Notes: generated from the letters alone by a model not told the origin. A DNA stretch of 64,000 nt from SZUA-309 sp050185825 (GCA_050185825.1 JBFWZA010000009.1:186001-250000), one strand, 5' to 3'. Shown: positions 1 through 8,921, counted from the first letter of the stretch. Numbers and translations: made by a program.

Positions 1-74
1 CTTCCGTCCCAGCGACAGGCGGTCAGTATATGCCCGGTGGGAAAGGACTCCGTCAGGAAGCTGACAGAACCGGG

Positions 75-159
75 TTCGCGTCCGGGAACCTCAAGTCCTT
101 TTGTCTGCTCAAGCGCGATGGAGGTCGCGGCGATCCCTCATGAGGTTCCCGGACGCGAA
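75..159. repeat. Perfect 19-bp inverted repeat with 47-bp spacer
   Basis: The arm TTCGCGTCCGGGAACCTCA at 75-93 is repeated as its exact reverse complement at 141-159. The arms are GC-rich and the spacer shows no clear further pairing. No transposase is visible. It lies downstream of the minus-strand Crp/Fnr gene, so a readthrough transcript could fold it. Its function is unknown. Confidence 0.8.
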
Positions 160-191
160 TGTGGATCGTAGCCCCGGATCCGACTCAGGCA

Positions 192-209
192 CGGTGCAAT
201 ATCGCACCG
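192..209. other. Small hairpin downstream of the Crp/Fnr gene
   Basis: CGGTGC (192-197) pairs with GCACCG (204-209) around a 6-base loop. It sits about 50 bases beyond the stop of the minus-strand regulator. There is no T-tract, so a terminator role is only possible. Confidence 0.3.
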
Positions 210-258
210 GATCAGGCGTGACCGGCAAGCATCTTCCGGTCGCCGCCGAGCGTCCCGC

Positions 259-942
259 TCAGCCGAACTCGCAGTCCGGCAGCATCGCCCGCAGCCGCTC
301 GCCATCGAGCAGCCTGAGCTTCGAGCCGTTGCGCTCGAGCAGCCCCTGCTCACGCAGGGCGCCGTGAATGCGCGAAACGTTCTCCCGGGTGGTACCCACC
401 CGGCTGGCCATGTCCCGATCCGTGATGACGATGCCGTCGTCTCCCGCCGACTCGTGCAGCCTGAGCAGCTCGAGATAGACCCGGCCGCGCACGTCGTAGG
501 CATGGTATTCGAACAGCCGGTTGGTCAGTCGTCGGTTCAGGCGGGCAAGGCGGCGGAGAATGGCCAGGGCGAACGTCGGCTCGCCGAGCGCGAGCGCCTG
601 AAAGGCCTGCGGCGACAGGCTGCCCACCACGGCTTCGGTCTCGGCCAGAACGCTGGCCGTACGCGGCAGCCCGTCCACGGCGGCGACCTCGCCGAACATC
701 TCCCCTGCCTCCAGCACCTGATAGGTCAGCGCCCGCCCGGTGGATCCGACCAGGCTGACACGCACGGCGCCGCTCAGAATCACGAAGAAGTCGCGGTCCG
801 CATCGTTGAAGCGGACGATGGTGTCACCCTTATCGAAGCGCTGGGTCTTCAGCTCCCGTGCCAGGCGGTCGAGCACGTGAGCGGGCAGCTCGCGCAGGGA
901 GTCGACAGAGGCGAGTAGGGCGGTAGATACCCGATGCTCCAT
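259..942 (-). CDS. Crp/Fnr family transcriptional regulator
   Basis: This 227-residue protein has the normal size and domain order of the family. A cyclic-nucleotide-binding beta-roll covers roughly residues 25-130 and a winged helix-turn-helix covers roughly 155-215, with recognition helix around TTRENVSRIHGALREQG. The phosphate-binding cassette reads GEMFGEVAAVDGLPRTAS. It keeps a Glu and an Arg at the positions used for cAMP in Crp, so nucleotide binding is plausible. The N-terminal cysteine cluster of Fnr is absent, so it is not an oxygen-sensing Fnr. It is divergent from the 1077-5174 unit across about 130 bases and may control it. A class III cyclase-like gene lies on the far side of that unit. 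The ligand is not known. Confidence 0.9.
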   Translation of the reverse strand: MEHRVSTALLASVDSLRELPAHVLDRLARELKTQRFDKGDTIVRFNDADRDFFVILSGAVRVSLVGSTGRALTYQVLEAGEMFGEVAAVDGLPRTASVLAETEAVVGSLSPQAFQALALGEPTFALAILRRLARLNRRLTNRLFEYHAYDVRGRVYLELLRLHESAGDDGIVITDRDMASRVGTTRENVSRIHGALREQGLLERNGSKLRLLDGERLRAMLPDCEFG

Positions 943-1076
943 TTCGGTCCCTGTGGTGCAAACGGCGGCTGGACGTTGGTTTGTTAAACGATTCGGCGTC
1001 GGAATACAAACCTCCGCGGATCATTCCTTAGCGCCGGTGCAAGATTGTACAGCGCCGACGAGGGCACGCGGAGACA

Positions 1077-1598
1077 ATGGCTGTCCCGGGATCCCGTATC
1101 CCTGCTGCGGTACCGAGCCTCGTCATGGATCTGCCCGACCTCGCGATCATCAACTTCAGCAGCGTCTCCGAGCGCGAAGCCCGCACGGCCATCCGTGCCG
1201 TGAACCGGCAGGTGCTGGAAGACTTCCTGCCGATCTGGGGGTCCGGCTACTACTGCAAGCTGCATCGTGGCGGCGGAGTTGAGCGCAGCCAGCCGGAAAT
1301 CATCGAAGCCGAGCCCGTCGAAGCGGCGGCGGCCATCTATCTCGTGGATCGGCCGCACATCAGTGCGGCACTCAGCTACTGCTCGCTCAACACGGCCGAG
1401 CTCCCAGTGGCCTTCGTGTTCACGGACCTCGGCGACTGGACGGTCACCCTTTCGCACGAGGTGCTGGAGCTCATCGTCGATTCGACGCTCGGCTTTTTTC
1501 TGACTGAGCAGGAAAGCCGTGGCGCCCGCGCGAGCGTTGCGTCGATCGACCGTCTACGCAGGTCGGCATCGCGTCCCGGCACCCCCAGAGGTGCCTGA
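1077..1598 (+). CDS. Conserved hypothetical protein with HEVLE motif
   Basis: A 173-residue protein I cannot name with certainty. The core (about residues 17-150) reads as one folded domain. It contains the motif SHEVLELIVDS near residues 125-135, an HExxE pattern that could bind a metal; this is inference. The ATG at 1077 follows GGAGA and is preferred; an internal ATG at 1125 would remove an unremarkable leader. The gene ends 15 bases before the DyP-P450 fusion, which has its own ribosome-binding site (GGAAGGGGAG), so the two probably form one transcript. A role in maturing or assisting the haem protein is possible but unproven. Confidence 0.6.
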   Translation: MAVPGSRIPAAVPSLVMDLPDLAIINFSSVSEREARTAIRAVNRQVLEDFLPIWGSGYYCKLHRGGGVERSQPEIIEAEPVEAAAAIYLVDRPHISAALSYCSLNTAELPVAFVFTDLGDWTVTLSHEVLELIVDSTLGFFLTEQESRGARASVASIDRLRRSASRPGTPRGA

Positions 1599-1613
1599 GG
1601 AAGGGGAGCCGTC

Positions 1614-4600
1614 ATGTCCGAGCTCGTCCGCAGCAGGAGCCTCGCGGGCCCGTCGGAGATCTGCATGCTCATGCCGATCCGCCTGGGATTCACCGAAGGT
1701 CTGGCGACGCGCTCTTACGAGAGTCGGCTCAGGAGCTTCGCCAAGCTGTTCGCCGATCTGCGTGCAGTCACCCGGGAAAGCCGCCTCGCGCGGCCGTTCT
1801 CCGACGTCGTCGACCGGCTGCGAACCATTCACGGTGTCACCATCGCCATCGTCGACGGTCAGCTCCTGCTCAGCGTGCACTTCGACCGGCCGTGGGAGCC
1901 GTACATCCGCGTCATCTGGGAGGATCTCGGAGACATCTTCGACCTGATCCTGTGCAACTGCGAAGGCTACGTGGCCCACCACCGCAACAACCTGGGCTTC
2001 GAGGCCTTCGCCGGCTGGATCCGCAAGTACCAGATCGAGACCGCGACCTTCTATCTGGCAGGCAACCACACGGTGAGCGACGTGATCTATCTGGATCAGC
2101 TCGAGCGTCGGGTGCGCCGTGCGTCTCCGAGCCATGCCGACCTGGCTCGGCTCGGGATCGAGACACCCGAGGAGAAAGCGGCGGCGGTAAGGGTCTCGCT
2201 CTCCGACGCCGGCTACGTCGAGTACATCAAGCAGGGCGTGCAGGCCATTGCCGCATTCCACGCGCTGACGTTTCTCTATCCCAAGGGGACGAACGATCAC
2301 AGCTACCTGCTGCGCGCAGCCCGCTCGGTGCTGCCGGACGCCGAGTTCCCGCGCCGGGCAAGCTGGCGGCTGACAGCCGAGAACGGCCGCCCGCTCAGGA
2401 CTCTGCAGCGGGTGTTCCACACGGAGCTCGACTGGTTCGAGAATGGCGACGACAGCGGCGACCTGCAGCCTCCGGCCATCCAGCCGCTGCCGTTCGATCC
2501 GACCAGCATCCAGGGCGGCATCGCGAACGCCTGCGGTGCGAACGTGGGTTGCGTCGCGCTGCTGCAGGTCGAGGATGCGACCGCGGCACGCCGCTTCCTG
2601 AACGGATTCCACCGGCAGGTCACCTGGGGCACCGGGGCGCCGGCAGACGGGATCTTCCGGAACATCGCCTTCTCCGCGGAAGGACTTGCCCGGCTCGGGC
2701 TGGCCCGGACAGAGCTCGACAAGCTGCCGCCCGCGTTCCGGGAAGGCATGGCCGCGCGGGCGGGGCTCATCGGCGACCTCCGGCACAACCATCCGGATTA
2801 CTGGCAGATGCCCGAGCGGAACTGGCCGGCCGCCGGCGAGCCGAGCCAGCGGGTGAATGTGGAATCCGTGGATGTGGTGATCCAGCTGCGCAGGAACGCG
2901 CCCGGCGAGGTGGATCGCAATTGGCTGGACCCGGCGCTCTTCGCCGAGCTGGAGAAGATCGATACAGCCTGCCGGGGTGCCTTACGACTGCTGTCGGTGC
3001 AGCCCATGTACGCCCAGGGCGAGCCCGGGATGCCGGTGGAGCATTTCGGGTTCCGGGACGGGATCAGCAATCCCAGGGTGGATCCGGACCATCCCGAAGG
3101 TCCGGACGCGGTGCCGGCGGGCGACATCTTCCTCGGCCAGAAGAACAGCCGCGACGACCGGCCGGCGGCGCACTGGTCCGAGCCACTGTTCAAGGACGGC
3201 ACGTTCCTGGTGATCCGCAAGCTCGCTCAGGACGTGCCGGCGCTCAACGAGGCCGTGACGAAGAACATCCGCGGCCGTTCGAAGCTCGGCAGGCGGGATC
3301 TCGACGCCGGACGAGAGGCGCTGCTTGCGAAGCTGATGGGACGGACACGGTCGGGCGAGGTGCTGGCGGATCCGTCGGCAGGGTGCGGCAACGACTTCAG
3401 CTACGACAAAGACCCGAACGGAGAGAAGTGCCCGCTGTTCGCCCACATCCGGCGGGCCAATCCGAGAGACGGGGAGGGCACCATCCCGCGCATCCTGCGT
3501 CGAGGCATGTCCTATGGTGCGCCCTGGCAGCCGGGCGAGACGGATGCCGTGGACCGGGGCATCGTCTTTCAGGCGTACAACGCCAGCATCCCCGAGCAGT
3601 ACGAAGTGATTCAACGCTGGCTGGCCGGCGACAACCGCACCGCGCCCTACAGCCGCCTGTCGGATCCGATACTGGGCGTGCCGGAGCCCGGCGAGCCGCG
3701 CATCTACCGGTTTGCGGACGGCACGAAGCTGGATCTCGGAGACCGGCCGTTCGTGAAGCTGCAGTGGGGGCTGTATCTCTTTGTGCCGTCGCGGGCAGGT
3801 CTTGCGGTGATCAGCGGATCCCCGTCAGCGGCAGGCGCCCGGGACTGGACCGCTGAGGGCATGGCGGCCATCCGCCGTCTCGCAGCGCTGGAGGTCGAGG
3901 ATCCGGACGCGGCCTTCACGGCGTGGAAGCGTCTGCTCGAAGAGAAGGAAGCGCTGGACGAGGAGCAGCATCGCAGTGTGTGGCAGGCGATCCGGGAGCG
4001 GTACAAGGGCGCCCTGCGCACGCCGTTCGGCGTGCTGGTGGGATCCGCATCCGGGGTGGAGCACGTGCTCACCCATGCAACGGATTTCTCGGTAGCAGGC
4101 TATCAGGAGCGGCTCGCCAGGTGCGTCGGCGAGAACTATCTCGGCATGGACCCACCGCTGCACGACAGAAAAGCCAACGCGGCGAACGATCTCTTCTACG
4201 GCATCGGCAAGGAAGACGCGTTCGATGCCGCGCTCCTGCCGGCACGGAAGCTGCTCGAGGGGCTCGGCGATGTGGGCGGACAGGCCACCATCCCCCTGCC
4301 GAAGTACGTGGATCTGGTGCTGGCGGAAGTCTCCAAGCACTGGTTCGGCGTGCCGGATGCCACCACGCTGCTCGAATCATTCGCCGGTGTGCCGGAAAAC
4401 CCCGAGGCGGCGATCCAGGCCGGCGGCGAGCCGGCGGCGGGCGCGAACACATCGCATTGCCCCTTTCACGTGATCTCGTCCTCGCGCTTCGTGTTCCAGC
4501 CCCAGCCCACGAATCCCGTCGACGCGACAGCGACACTCGAGGGGCGCACCCTCGAGGCCGCCATGGAGCGGCTCGTCGCGTCCTACCTCGCCGAGGTGGA

Positions 4601-5174
4601 TACACCGCGATCCGGGGTGATGCTCGACGCGCTTCGCCGGACCCTGGCGGCGGAAGGTCTGGAGGCGGATTTTGCGGAGGTGCTGCTCGGTGCGCTGCTC
4701 GGCTTCCTGCCGACCGTGCAGGGCAACTTTCTGTTCACCACCCGGGAGTGGCTGCGGGAAGGTGACTTCTGGCGGGTGCAGAACGCCTATCTGGCTGCAC
4801 GCAGGCGGGGGCTGGCGCCTCGCGAGGCGGCGCTCGAGGAGATCGAGCCCCGGCTCGAGCGGTCCATGGCCAGACGGCCCATACCGGCCATGATCCACCG
4901 TCGCGCGACCAGGGATCTGAAGCTCGGCGACGTCGACGTGAAGGCCGGGGAGATGGTCGTGTTGGGTCTTGTCAGCGCCGCGGCCGAGCGGGGCTTCTCT
5001 GACGTATCACCCGCCTTCGGCGGAAACTACTACGCGGATCCCAAGCCGATCCATGCGTGCCCGGGGCGAAAGCTCGGCATGGGCACGCTGCTCGGCCTGA
5101 TCGCGGCGCTCTTCGAGCTGCCGGGGACGCTCAGACGGGCGCCGAGCAGTTCCGCGCTGCTGTTCGATCCCTGA
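1614..5174 (+). CDS. DyP-type peroxidase fused to a cytochrome P450-like domain
   Basis: An 1186-residue multidomain haem protein. Residues 1 to about 250 are an unnamed alpha/beta region. Residues about 290-740 are a dye-decolourising peroxidase: the GxxDG signature appears as FGFRDGISNP near 478-487, and the proximal-His segment CPLFAHIRRANPRDG lies near 605-620. Residues about 780-1186 resemble a cytochrome P450. This part has RATRDLKLGDVDVKAGEMVV before the haem loop and IHACPGRKLGMG near 1145-1156, where Cys would be the haem thiolate. The usual Phe-x-x-Gly before that loop is missing, so the P450 fold is divergent. No signal peptide is seen. DyP enzymes use peroxide, and a P450 partner could act as a peroxygenase or take an oxidised intermediate; that coupling is inference. 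No ferredoxin or reductase gene is adjacent. Confidence 0.85.
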   Translation: MSELVRSRSLAGPSEICMLMPIRLGFTEGLATRSYESRLRSFAKLFADLRAVTRESRLARPFSDVVDRLRTIHGVTIAIVDGQLLLSVHFDRPWEPYIRVIWEDLGDIFDLILCNCEGYVAHHRNNLGFEAFAGWIRKYQIETATFYLAGNHTVSDVIYLDQLERRVRRASPSHADLARLGIETPEEKAAAVRVSLSDAGYVEYIKQGVQAIAAFHALTFLYPKGTNDHSYLLRAARSVLPDAEFPRRASWRLTAENGRPLRTLQRVFHTELDWFENGDDSGDLQPPAIQPLPFDPTSIQGGIANACGANVGCVALLQVEDATAARRFLNGFHRQVTWGTGAPADGIFRNIAFSAEGLARLGLARTELDKLPPAFREGMAARAGLIGDLRHNHPDYWQMPERNWPAAGEPSQRVNVESVDVVIQLRRNAPGEVDRNWLDPALFAELEKIDTACRGALRLLSVQPMYAQGEPGMPVEHFGFRDGISNPRVDPDHPEGPDAVPAGDIFLGQKNSRDDRPAAHWSEPLFKDGTFLVIRKLAQDVPALNEAVTKNIRGRSKLGRRDLDAGREALLAKLMGRTRSGEVLADPSAGCGNDFSYDKDPNGEKCPLFAHIRRANPRDGEGTIPRILRRGMSYGAPWQPGETDAVDRGIVFQAYNASIPEQYEVIQRWLAGDNRTAPYSRLSDPILGVPEPGEPRIYRFADGTKLDLGDRPFVKLQWGLYLFVPSRAGLAVISGSPSAAGARDWTAEGMAAIRRLAALEVEDPDAAFTAWKRLLEEKEALDEEQHRSVWQAIRERYKGALRTPFGVLVGSASGVEHVLTHATDFSVAGYQERLARCVGENYLGMDPPLHDRKANAANDLFYGIGKEDAFDAALLPARKLLEGLGDVGGQATIPLPKYVDLVLAEVSKHWFGVPDATTLLESFAGVPENPEAAIQAGGEPAAGANTSHCPFHVISSSRFVFQPQPTNPVDATATLEGRTLEAAMERLVASYLAEVDTPRSGVMLDALRRTLAAEGLEADFAEVLLGALLGFLPTVQGNFLFTTREWLREGDFWRVQNAYLAARRRGLAPREAALEEIEPRLERSMARRPIPAMIHRRATRDLKLGDVDVKAGEMVVLGLVSAAAERGFSDVSPAFGGNYYADPKPIHACPGRKLGMGTLLGLIAALFELPGTLRRAPSSSALLFDP

Positions 5175-5189
5175 TCTGAGGGGCGGATC

Positions 5190-8100
5190 TCAGCCCTTCG
5201 GCAGCCTGAGCTCGAGCCGTTGCGCCTCGGCGGCGTAGGTGTACATCCCCATGGCGGAGAACGCATCCCGGCACCCGCTCAGCTTCGCCGCCGCAGCGTC
5301 CGGGTCGCCTCGAGCGTTCAGCCAGGCGGCTTCCTTGAGGTCGATGAGCGACTGCTCGCGGGGCGATCGACGCAGGTTGGCGGAATGTCGCGCCCGGGCG
5401 AAGCAGCGCTCCGGTGTGCCGCTCGAGGACGGTGTGGTCGGAATCTGCGCAAGCGCGCAGTAGGTCACCGACTCGCCGAGCCGTTCCAGCTTGCGCGCTC
5501 TTCGCAGCACCCAGACCGCGGCGCGGCGCGCCTCCTGAAAACGACCCCGGCTCACCAGCATCTCCGTGAGCCAGGAGAAGTGCAGCGACGTCCAGATACT
5601 CTGGTGCGCATCCTCCACCCAGGCCAGTGCCCGGATGATGTCGGTGAGGTCGGTCTTCGGATCCAGGTGCCAGCTGGCGTAGCTGGCGAGCGCGGTGCCC
5701 ATGGCGGTGATGTAGCGGCTGCCCATGCGCTCACCGATCCGCACGTTCGCCTGGGCGGCTTCCAGCGCTTCCTCCCATCGGCCCTGCCAGAGATACACCG
5801 CCGCGCGCATGGAGGTCATGGAGCCATGGGTCGGATGGATGGGTCCCCGGGTCAGATCGCTCGCCTCGTCGAAGCAGGCGAATGCCGCGTCGAAGTTTCC
5901 CTGATCGCCCAGCACCATGCCCTTGGCGGCCAGTGAGTAGGCATACGCATAGGCGACACGCGGGCGGCGCTTGAACGGCGCCTGCTGCTCCATCGCCTGA
6001 TTCAGGGCGGCAAGCGCGTCGTCGTACTCGCAGGCATTGCCGCGGATCTGTCCCCAGCTGGCGAGCACCTGGGTGCGGAAGGGCTCGCTCGGCAGCTGCT
6101 CCGCCAGCGCGCGGGCGCGGTCGATGTGCGTTTTCGCCTCCGGCGCCTCACCCAGCGCGTAGTTGACGTAGGCCAGCCAGTACTCGCCATCGGCCTGATT
6201 TTCGAGATCCCCGTGGCTGCGGGCGAGCTCGATGGCGCGCTGATAGATGATGCACTGGGCGGGCTCGGCGTCGAACAGGCAGGCCATGGCGAGGCGTTTG
6301 GAAACGGACATCCAGCGCTCGTAGACCTCGTCCTCGTTCAGCCGGTCGAGGGCCTTGAGCGCCGCCTGGAACTGGCGGCGGGCGCGATCCATGGCGCTCG
6401 CCGCGAGCGCCTTGTCACCGGCGGCTTCCGCGTAGTCGGCAGCCCGGCCGTACTCCCGGGTTTCGCCGTAGTGATAGGCCAGGGTCTCCAGCAGCGGGTC
6501 CCGGTACGCACCCTTGAACCGGGACTCGATCACCTCCGCCACCTGCAGGTGCAGGGCCTGGCGCTCGTAGCGGTTCAGGGAGTCGAGCACCACGTCGCGG
6601 GTTATGCCGTGCTTGAAGCGCACGGTGCCGTCCGCCTCCATGGAGGCCAGCAGATCCAGCTCCGCCAGCTGCTCGATGGCGGTGCGGGATCGCGGGACGT
6701 CCACCACGCTCTCCATGAGCCAGCCGGGGATGACGTTGCCCATCACGGCGAGAATGCGCAGCAGCTCGAGCTGACTGCCGGACAGCAGGGCCACCCGGGA
6801 GGCGATCAGCCGGTTGATGTGATTCGGAATCTGCGCCGACTGCCAGCTGTCGTAGAGCGTCGGCGTCTGGGCACCGCGGCTCACCGCGTGACAGAGCTCC
6901 TCGATGAACAGGGGGTTTCCACCGGAGGAGCGACGGACCTGCTCGATCACCACGCGATCAGCGCTGGGCAGCAGCAGCTCGATCATGGAGATGGCGTGGG
7001 AAGCATCCAGCGGTTCGAGGCGGATGATCTCGGTGGCCGCATCGCCCGGCAGCAGCTCCCGGCTGGCGCGGACGAGCAGCAGCTTGAGCTGTGCGCGTTC
7101 GGGCGCGTTGCGCAGGGTCGCCCGGGTGAGATCATCCGCCCACTGCCAGTCGTCCACGAACACGACGATGGGACGGTCCGTCGAGAGGGCCTGGCCGATC
7201 CGCAGGACGAGACTGCCGATCACCTCGTCAGAGGGACGGGGAGACGCTGCCGACGGTGCGAGGATGGCCTGCACCGTGGCGGCCTTCTCCGCGAGCGCCG
7301 GCGAGAGGTGAGCCAGTCGCTCCGCGATGGAGGGGCCGGCTTCTTCCTCTGCTGTCGGCCGCGGTCGGGACAACCCGAGCAGCTGGCGCAGGATCTGCAG
7401 CACGGGCTGCAGAGGCTCCGCATTCAGGTAGCTTTCGCAGTAGCCACGGAGCACACGGCAGCCGCGGGATTCCACATCCTTCAGAAATTCGTCGATGAGC
7501 CGCGTCTTGCCGACCCCCGGCGGTGCGACGACCGACACCACCTGGGCATTGCCCTGCTGGCAGTTGTCCAGCGCCCGGCGCAGCACGCTGAGCTCCCGCT
7601 CGCGACCGACCAGCGGTGTCTGTTTGCCGAAGCGTCTGGCCTCGAAACGGGTGTCTACGGAGCTATGGCCGAGAATCGGCAGCACGGTGAGGGGCTCTGC
7701 CGTGCCGAAGGGGAAGGACCGGGCTTCGCCGGTTGCGAAGAAATGCCGCTCCGCGCCGAGACTCGTTTCGCTGACCAGAATCTCGTCCGCGCTGGCCATG
7801 TCCGAGAGCCGGGATGCGAGGTTGGCCGCGTCACCCACCAGCACGAACCGGCCGAGCACCTCGTCGCCTTCCACGGCCAGCACCAGCCCCGAGTGGATGC
7901 CGGTGTGCATGGTCAGGCGGGTGAATCCCGGCAGCGGCGAGGTGAAGCTGATGTTCTTCACGGCGTCGTGGAGCTCGAGTGCCGCTTCCGTTGCTCGCCG
8001 ACCCTCGTCCTCACGGGACTCGAGCCCGAAGACGGCGAACACACCGTCACCGCGCACCTGCAGGATGGTGCCGCCGTGGCGCTGGATGATCTGCTCGAAG

Positions 8101-8252
8101 GTGCGGTTCAGCGCTTCGAGCAGCTCCGCGAACTCCTCCGGATCCACGGACGACGCCAGCGCCGTCGAGTCGCTGAGATCCGAAAACAGCGCGGTCAGGT
8201 GTCGGCGCTCGGCATGCCGACCCGATGCTCCGGTGCCCCTCATCCTTCCCAC
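5190..8252 (-). CDS. Class III nucleotide cyclase / AAA+ ATPase / TPR protein
   Basis: A 1020-residue cytosolic signalling protein. A class III adenylate/guanylate cyclase catalytic domain occupies about residues 10-180. The two metal aspartates are visible in LFSDLSDSTAL and RGDGVFAVFG, and the Asn/Arg pair in VGDAANLASRLS. A STAND-type P-loop ATPase follows, with Walker A APPGVGKTRL near 237-246 and Walker B VVFVDDWQWADD near 362-373. The C-terminal 450 residues are helical TPR-like repeats. This order matches the cyclase-AAA-TPR family often linked to signal-dependent assembly. The gene is convergent with the DyP-P450 gene, 15 bases between stops. Cyclic nucleotide production could feed the Crp/Fnr protein at 259-942, but that is inference. 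Confidence 0.9.
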   Translation of the reverse strand: MGRMRGTGASGRHAERRHLTALFSDLSDSTALASSVDPEEFAELLEALNRTFEQIIQRHGGTILQVRGDGVFAVFGLESREDEGRRATEAALELHDAVKNISFTSPLPGFTRLTMHTGIHSGLVLAVEGDEVLGRFVLVGDAANLASRLSDMASADEILVSETSLGAERHFFATGEARSFPFGTAEPLTVLPILGHSSVDTRFEARRFGKQTPLVGRERELSVLRRALDNCQQGNAQVVSVVAPPGVGKTRLIDEFLKDVESRGCRVLRGYCESYLNAEPLQPVLQILRQLLGLSRPRPTAEEEAGPSIAERLAHLSPALAEKAATVQAILAPSAASPRPSDEVIGSLVLRIGQALSTDRPIVVFVDDWQWADDLTRATLRNAPERAQLKLLLVRASRELLPGDAATEIIRLEPLDASHAISMIELLLPSADRVVIEQVRRSSGGNPLFIEELCHAVSRGAQTPTLYDSWQSAQIPNHINRLIASRVALLSGSQLELLRILAVMGNVIPGWLMESVVDVPRSRTAIEQLAELDLLASMEADGTVRFKHGITRDVVLDSLNRYERQALHLQVAEVIESRFKGAYRDPLLETLAYHYGETREYGRAADYAEAAGDKALAASAMDRARRQFQAALKALDRLNEDEVYERWMSVSKRLAMACLFDAEPAQCIIYQRAIELARSHGDLENQADGEYWLAYVNYALGEAPEAKTHIDRARALAEQLPSEPFRTQVLASWGQIRGNACEYDDALAALNQAMEQQAPFKRRPRVAYAYAYSLAAKGMVLGDQGNFDAAFACFDEASDLTRGPIHPTHGSMTSMRAAVYLWQGRWEEALEAAQANVRIGERMGSRYITAMGTALASYASWHLDPKTDLTDIIRALAWVEDAHQSIWTSLHFSWLTEMLVSRGRFQEARRAAVWVLRRARKLERLGESVTYCALAQIPTTPSSSGTPERCFARARHSANLRRSPREQSLIDLKEAAWLNARGDPDAAAAKLSGCRDAFSAMGMYTYAAEAQRLELRLPKG

Positions 8253-8372
8253 TGGTGAAACCGTCCCGGACGCAAGTTAAGCAGATTGATTGCGGGGACG
8301 GAAACATCCACGCCGACTTGACACCCGACGGGCGAGCGGAGAAGTTGGTGCGTCAGCAATCGAGGAGGTTCA

Positions 8373-8921
8373 ATGGCACGTATCCGTCTGCTTCCGGACG
8401 AGGAGCTGAGCGAGCCCACACGGCAGCAGGTGCAGGCGGCGGAAGCTGCCGGTGCCGATGCTTCCGTGCTTCGCGGGCTGGCGCAGCACCCGTCGTTCTT
8501 CGACAGCTACTTCAAGTTCTACTACCCGGCCCACAACGGCGGCCTGCTCGAACCCGCGCTCAAGGAGCTCGTCCGGCTGAAGATCGCCAGACTCAACGAC
8601 TGCTTCACGTGACTGGGCGCACGATTTCCATCGGCGATGGAAAACGGCCTGACGGAAGCGAAGATTGCGGATCTGGATGCGCAGGGCGCCTCGTTCTCCG
8701 AGCGGGAGCGGATTGCGGTGGAGTTTGCGGCCCGCCTGGCCACCGACCATCAGAGTATCGACGAAGCCTTCTTCGATCGGCTGCGCGGGCAGTTCAGCGA
8801 GCCGGAAATCCTGGAGCTCGGCATGATGGCCGGGCAGTACATCGGTTTCGGTCGGCTGCTGATGGTCCTGGACCTGACGCCCAGGTTCTGCCCGACCGAC
8901 GGTGGGGGTGATCTGATCTAG
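8373..8921 (+). CDS. CMD/AhpD-like protein, predicted selenoprotein (TGA = Sec at 8610)
   Basis: Reading through the in-frame TGA at 8610-8612 gives one 182-residue carboxymuconolactone decarboxylase/AhpD-like protein. The first part runs to RLKIARLNDCFT, then the TGA, then LGARFPSAMENGLTEAK in the same frame without any shift. The TGA falls exactly at the second position of the family's redox CxxC, giving CxxU. A perfect 8-bp hairpin starts 12 bases after the TGA, where a bacterial SECIS should be. AhpD-like proteins are thiol peroxidase or reductase partners, and CxxU forms are known selenoproteins in bacteria. The start ATG at 8373 follows GAGGAGG. The alternative is a nonsense mutation in a pseudogene, but downstream codons are intact. 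Confidence 0.82.
8610..8643 (+). promoter_or_regulatory. Predicted bacterial SECIS element with Sec-encoding TGA
   Basis: After the TGA (8610-8612) comes a 12-base gap, then TTTCCATC (8625-8632), loop GGC (8633-8635) and GATGGAAA (8636-8643). The stem is a perfect 8 bp. The loop begins with G, 21 bases past the TGA, inside the 16-37-base range known for bacterial SECIS elements that bind SelB. It is within the coding region, as in other bacterial selenoprotein genes. Confidence 0.75.

Larger units (their letters stand above)
1..258. other. Non-coding left edge, two inverted repeats
   Basis: No convincing coding sequence is seen. Short open frames here are shadows of the Crp/Fnr gene that ends at 259. 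The stretch holds a perfect 19-base inverted repeat (75-93 with 141-159) and a smaller 6-bp hairpin (192-197 with 204-209) just past the stop codon of the minus-strand regulator. What lies further left cannot be judged. Confidence 0.5.

Noticed and set aside
2982..3614. Long minus-strand open frame inside the DyP-P450 gene
   Set aside because: GC-rich shadow frame with no recognisable domain; the plus-strand frame carries clear haem-protein motifs.
5175..5189. CTGAG/CTCAG pairing between the DyP-P450 and cyclase genes as a terminator
   Set aside because: The stem is only five base pairs and no T-tract follows.
6126..8258. 710-codon plus-strand open frame opposite the cyclase-AAA-TPR gene
   Set aside because: No domain pattern, and the minus strand shows an intact cyclase and Walker motifs.
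8637..8921. Separate small gene starting at ATG 8637
   Set aside because: It is the same frame as 8373-8609 and continues the same domain; the ATG lies inside the predicted SECIS stem and has no good ribosome-binding site.
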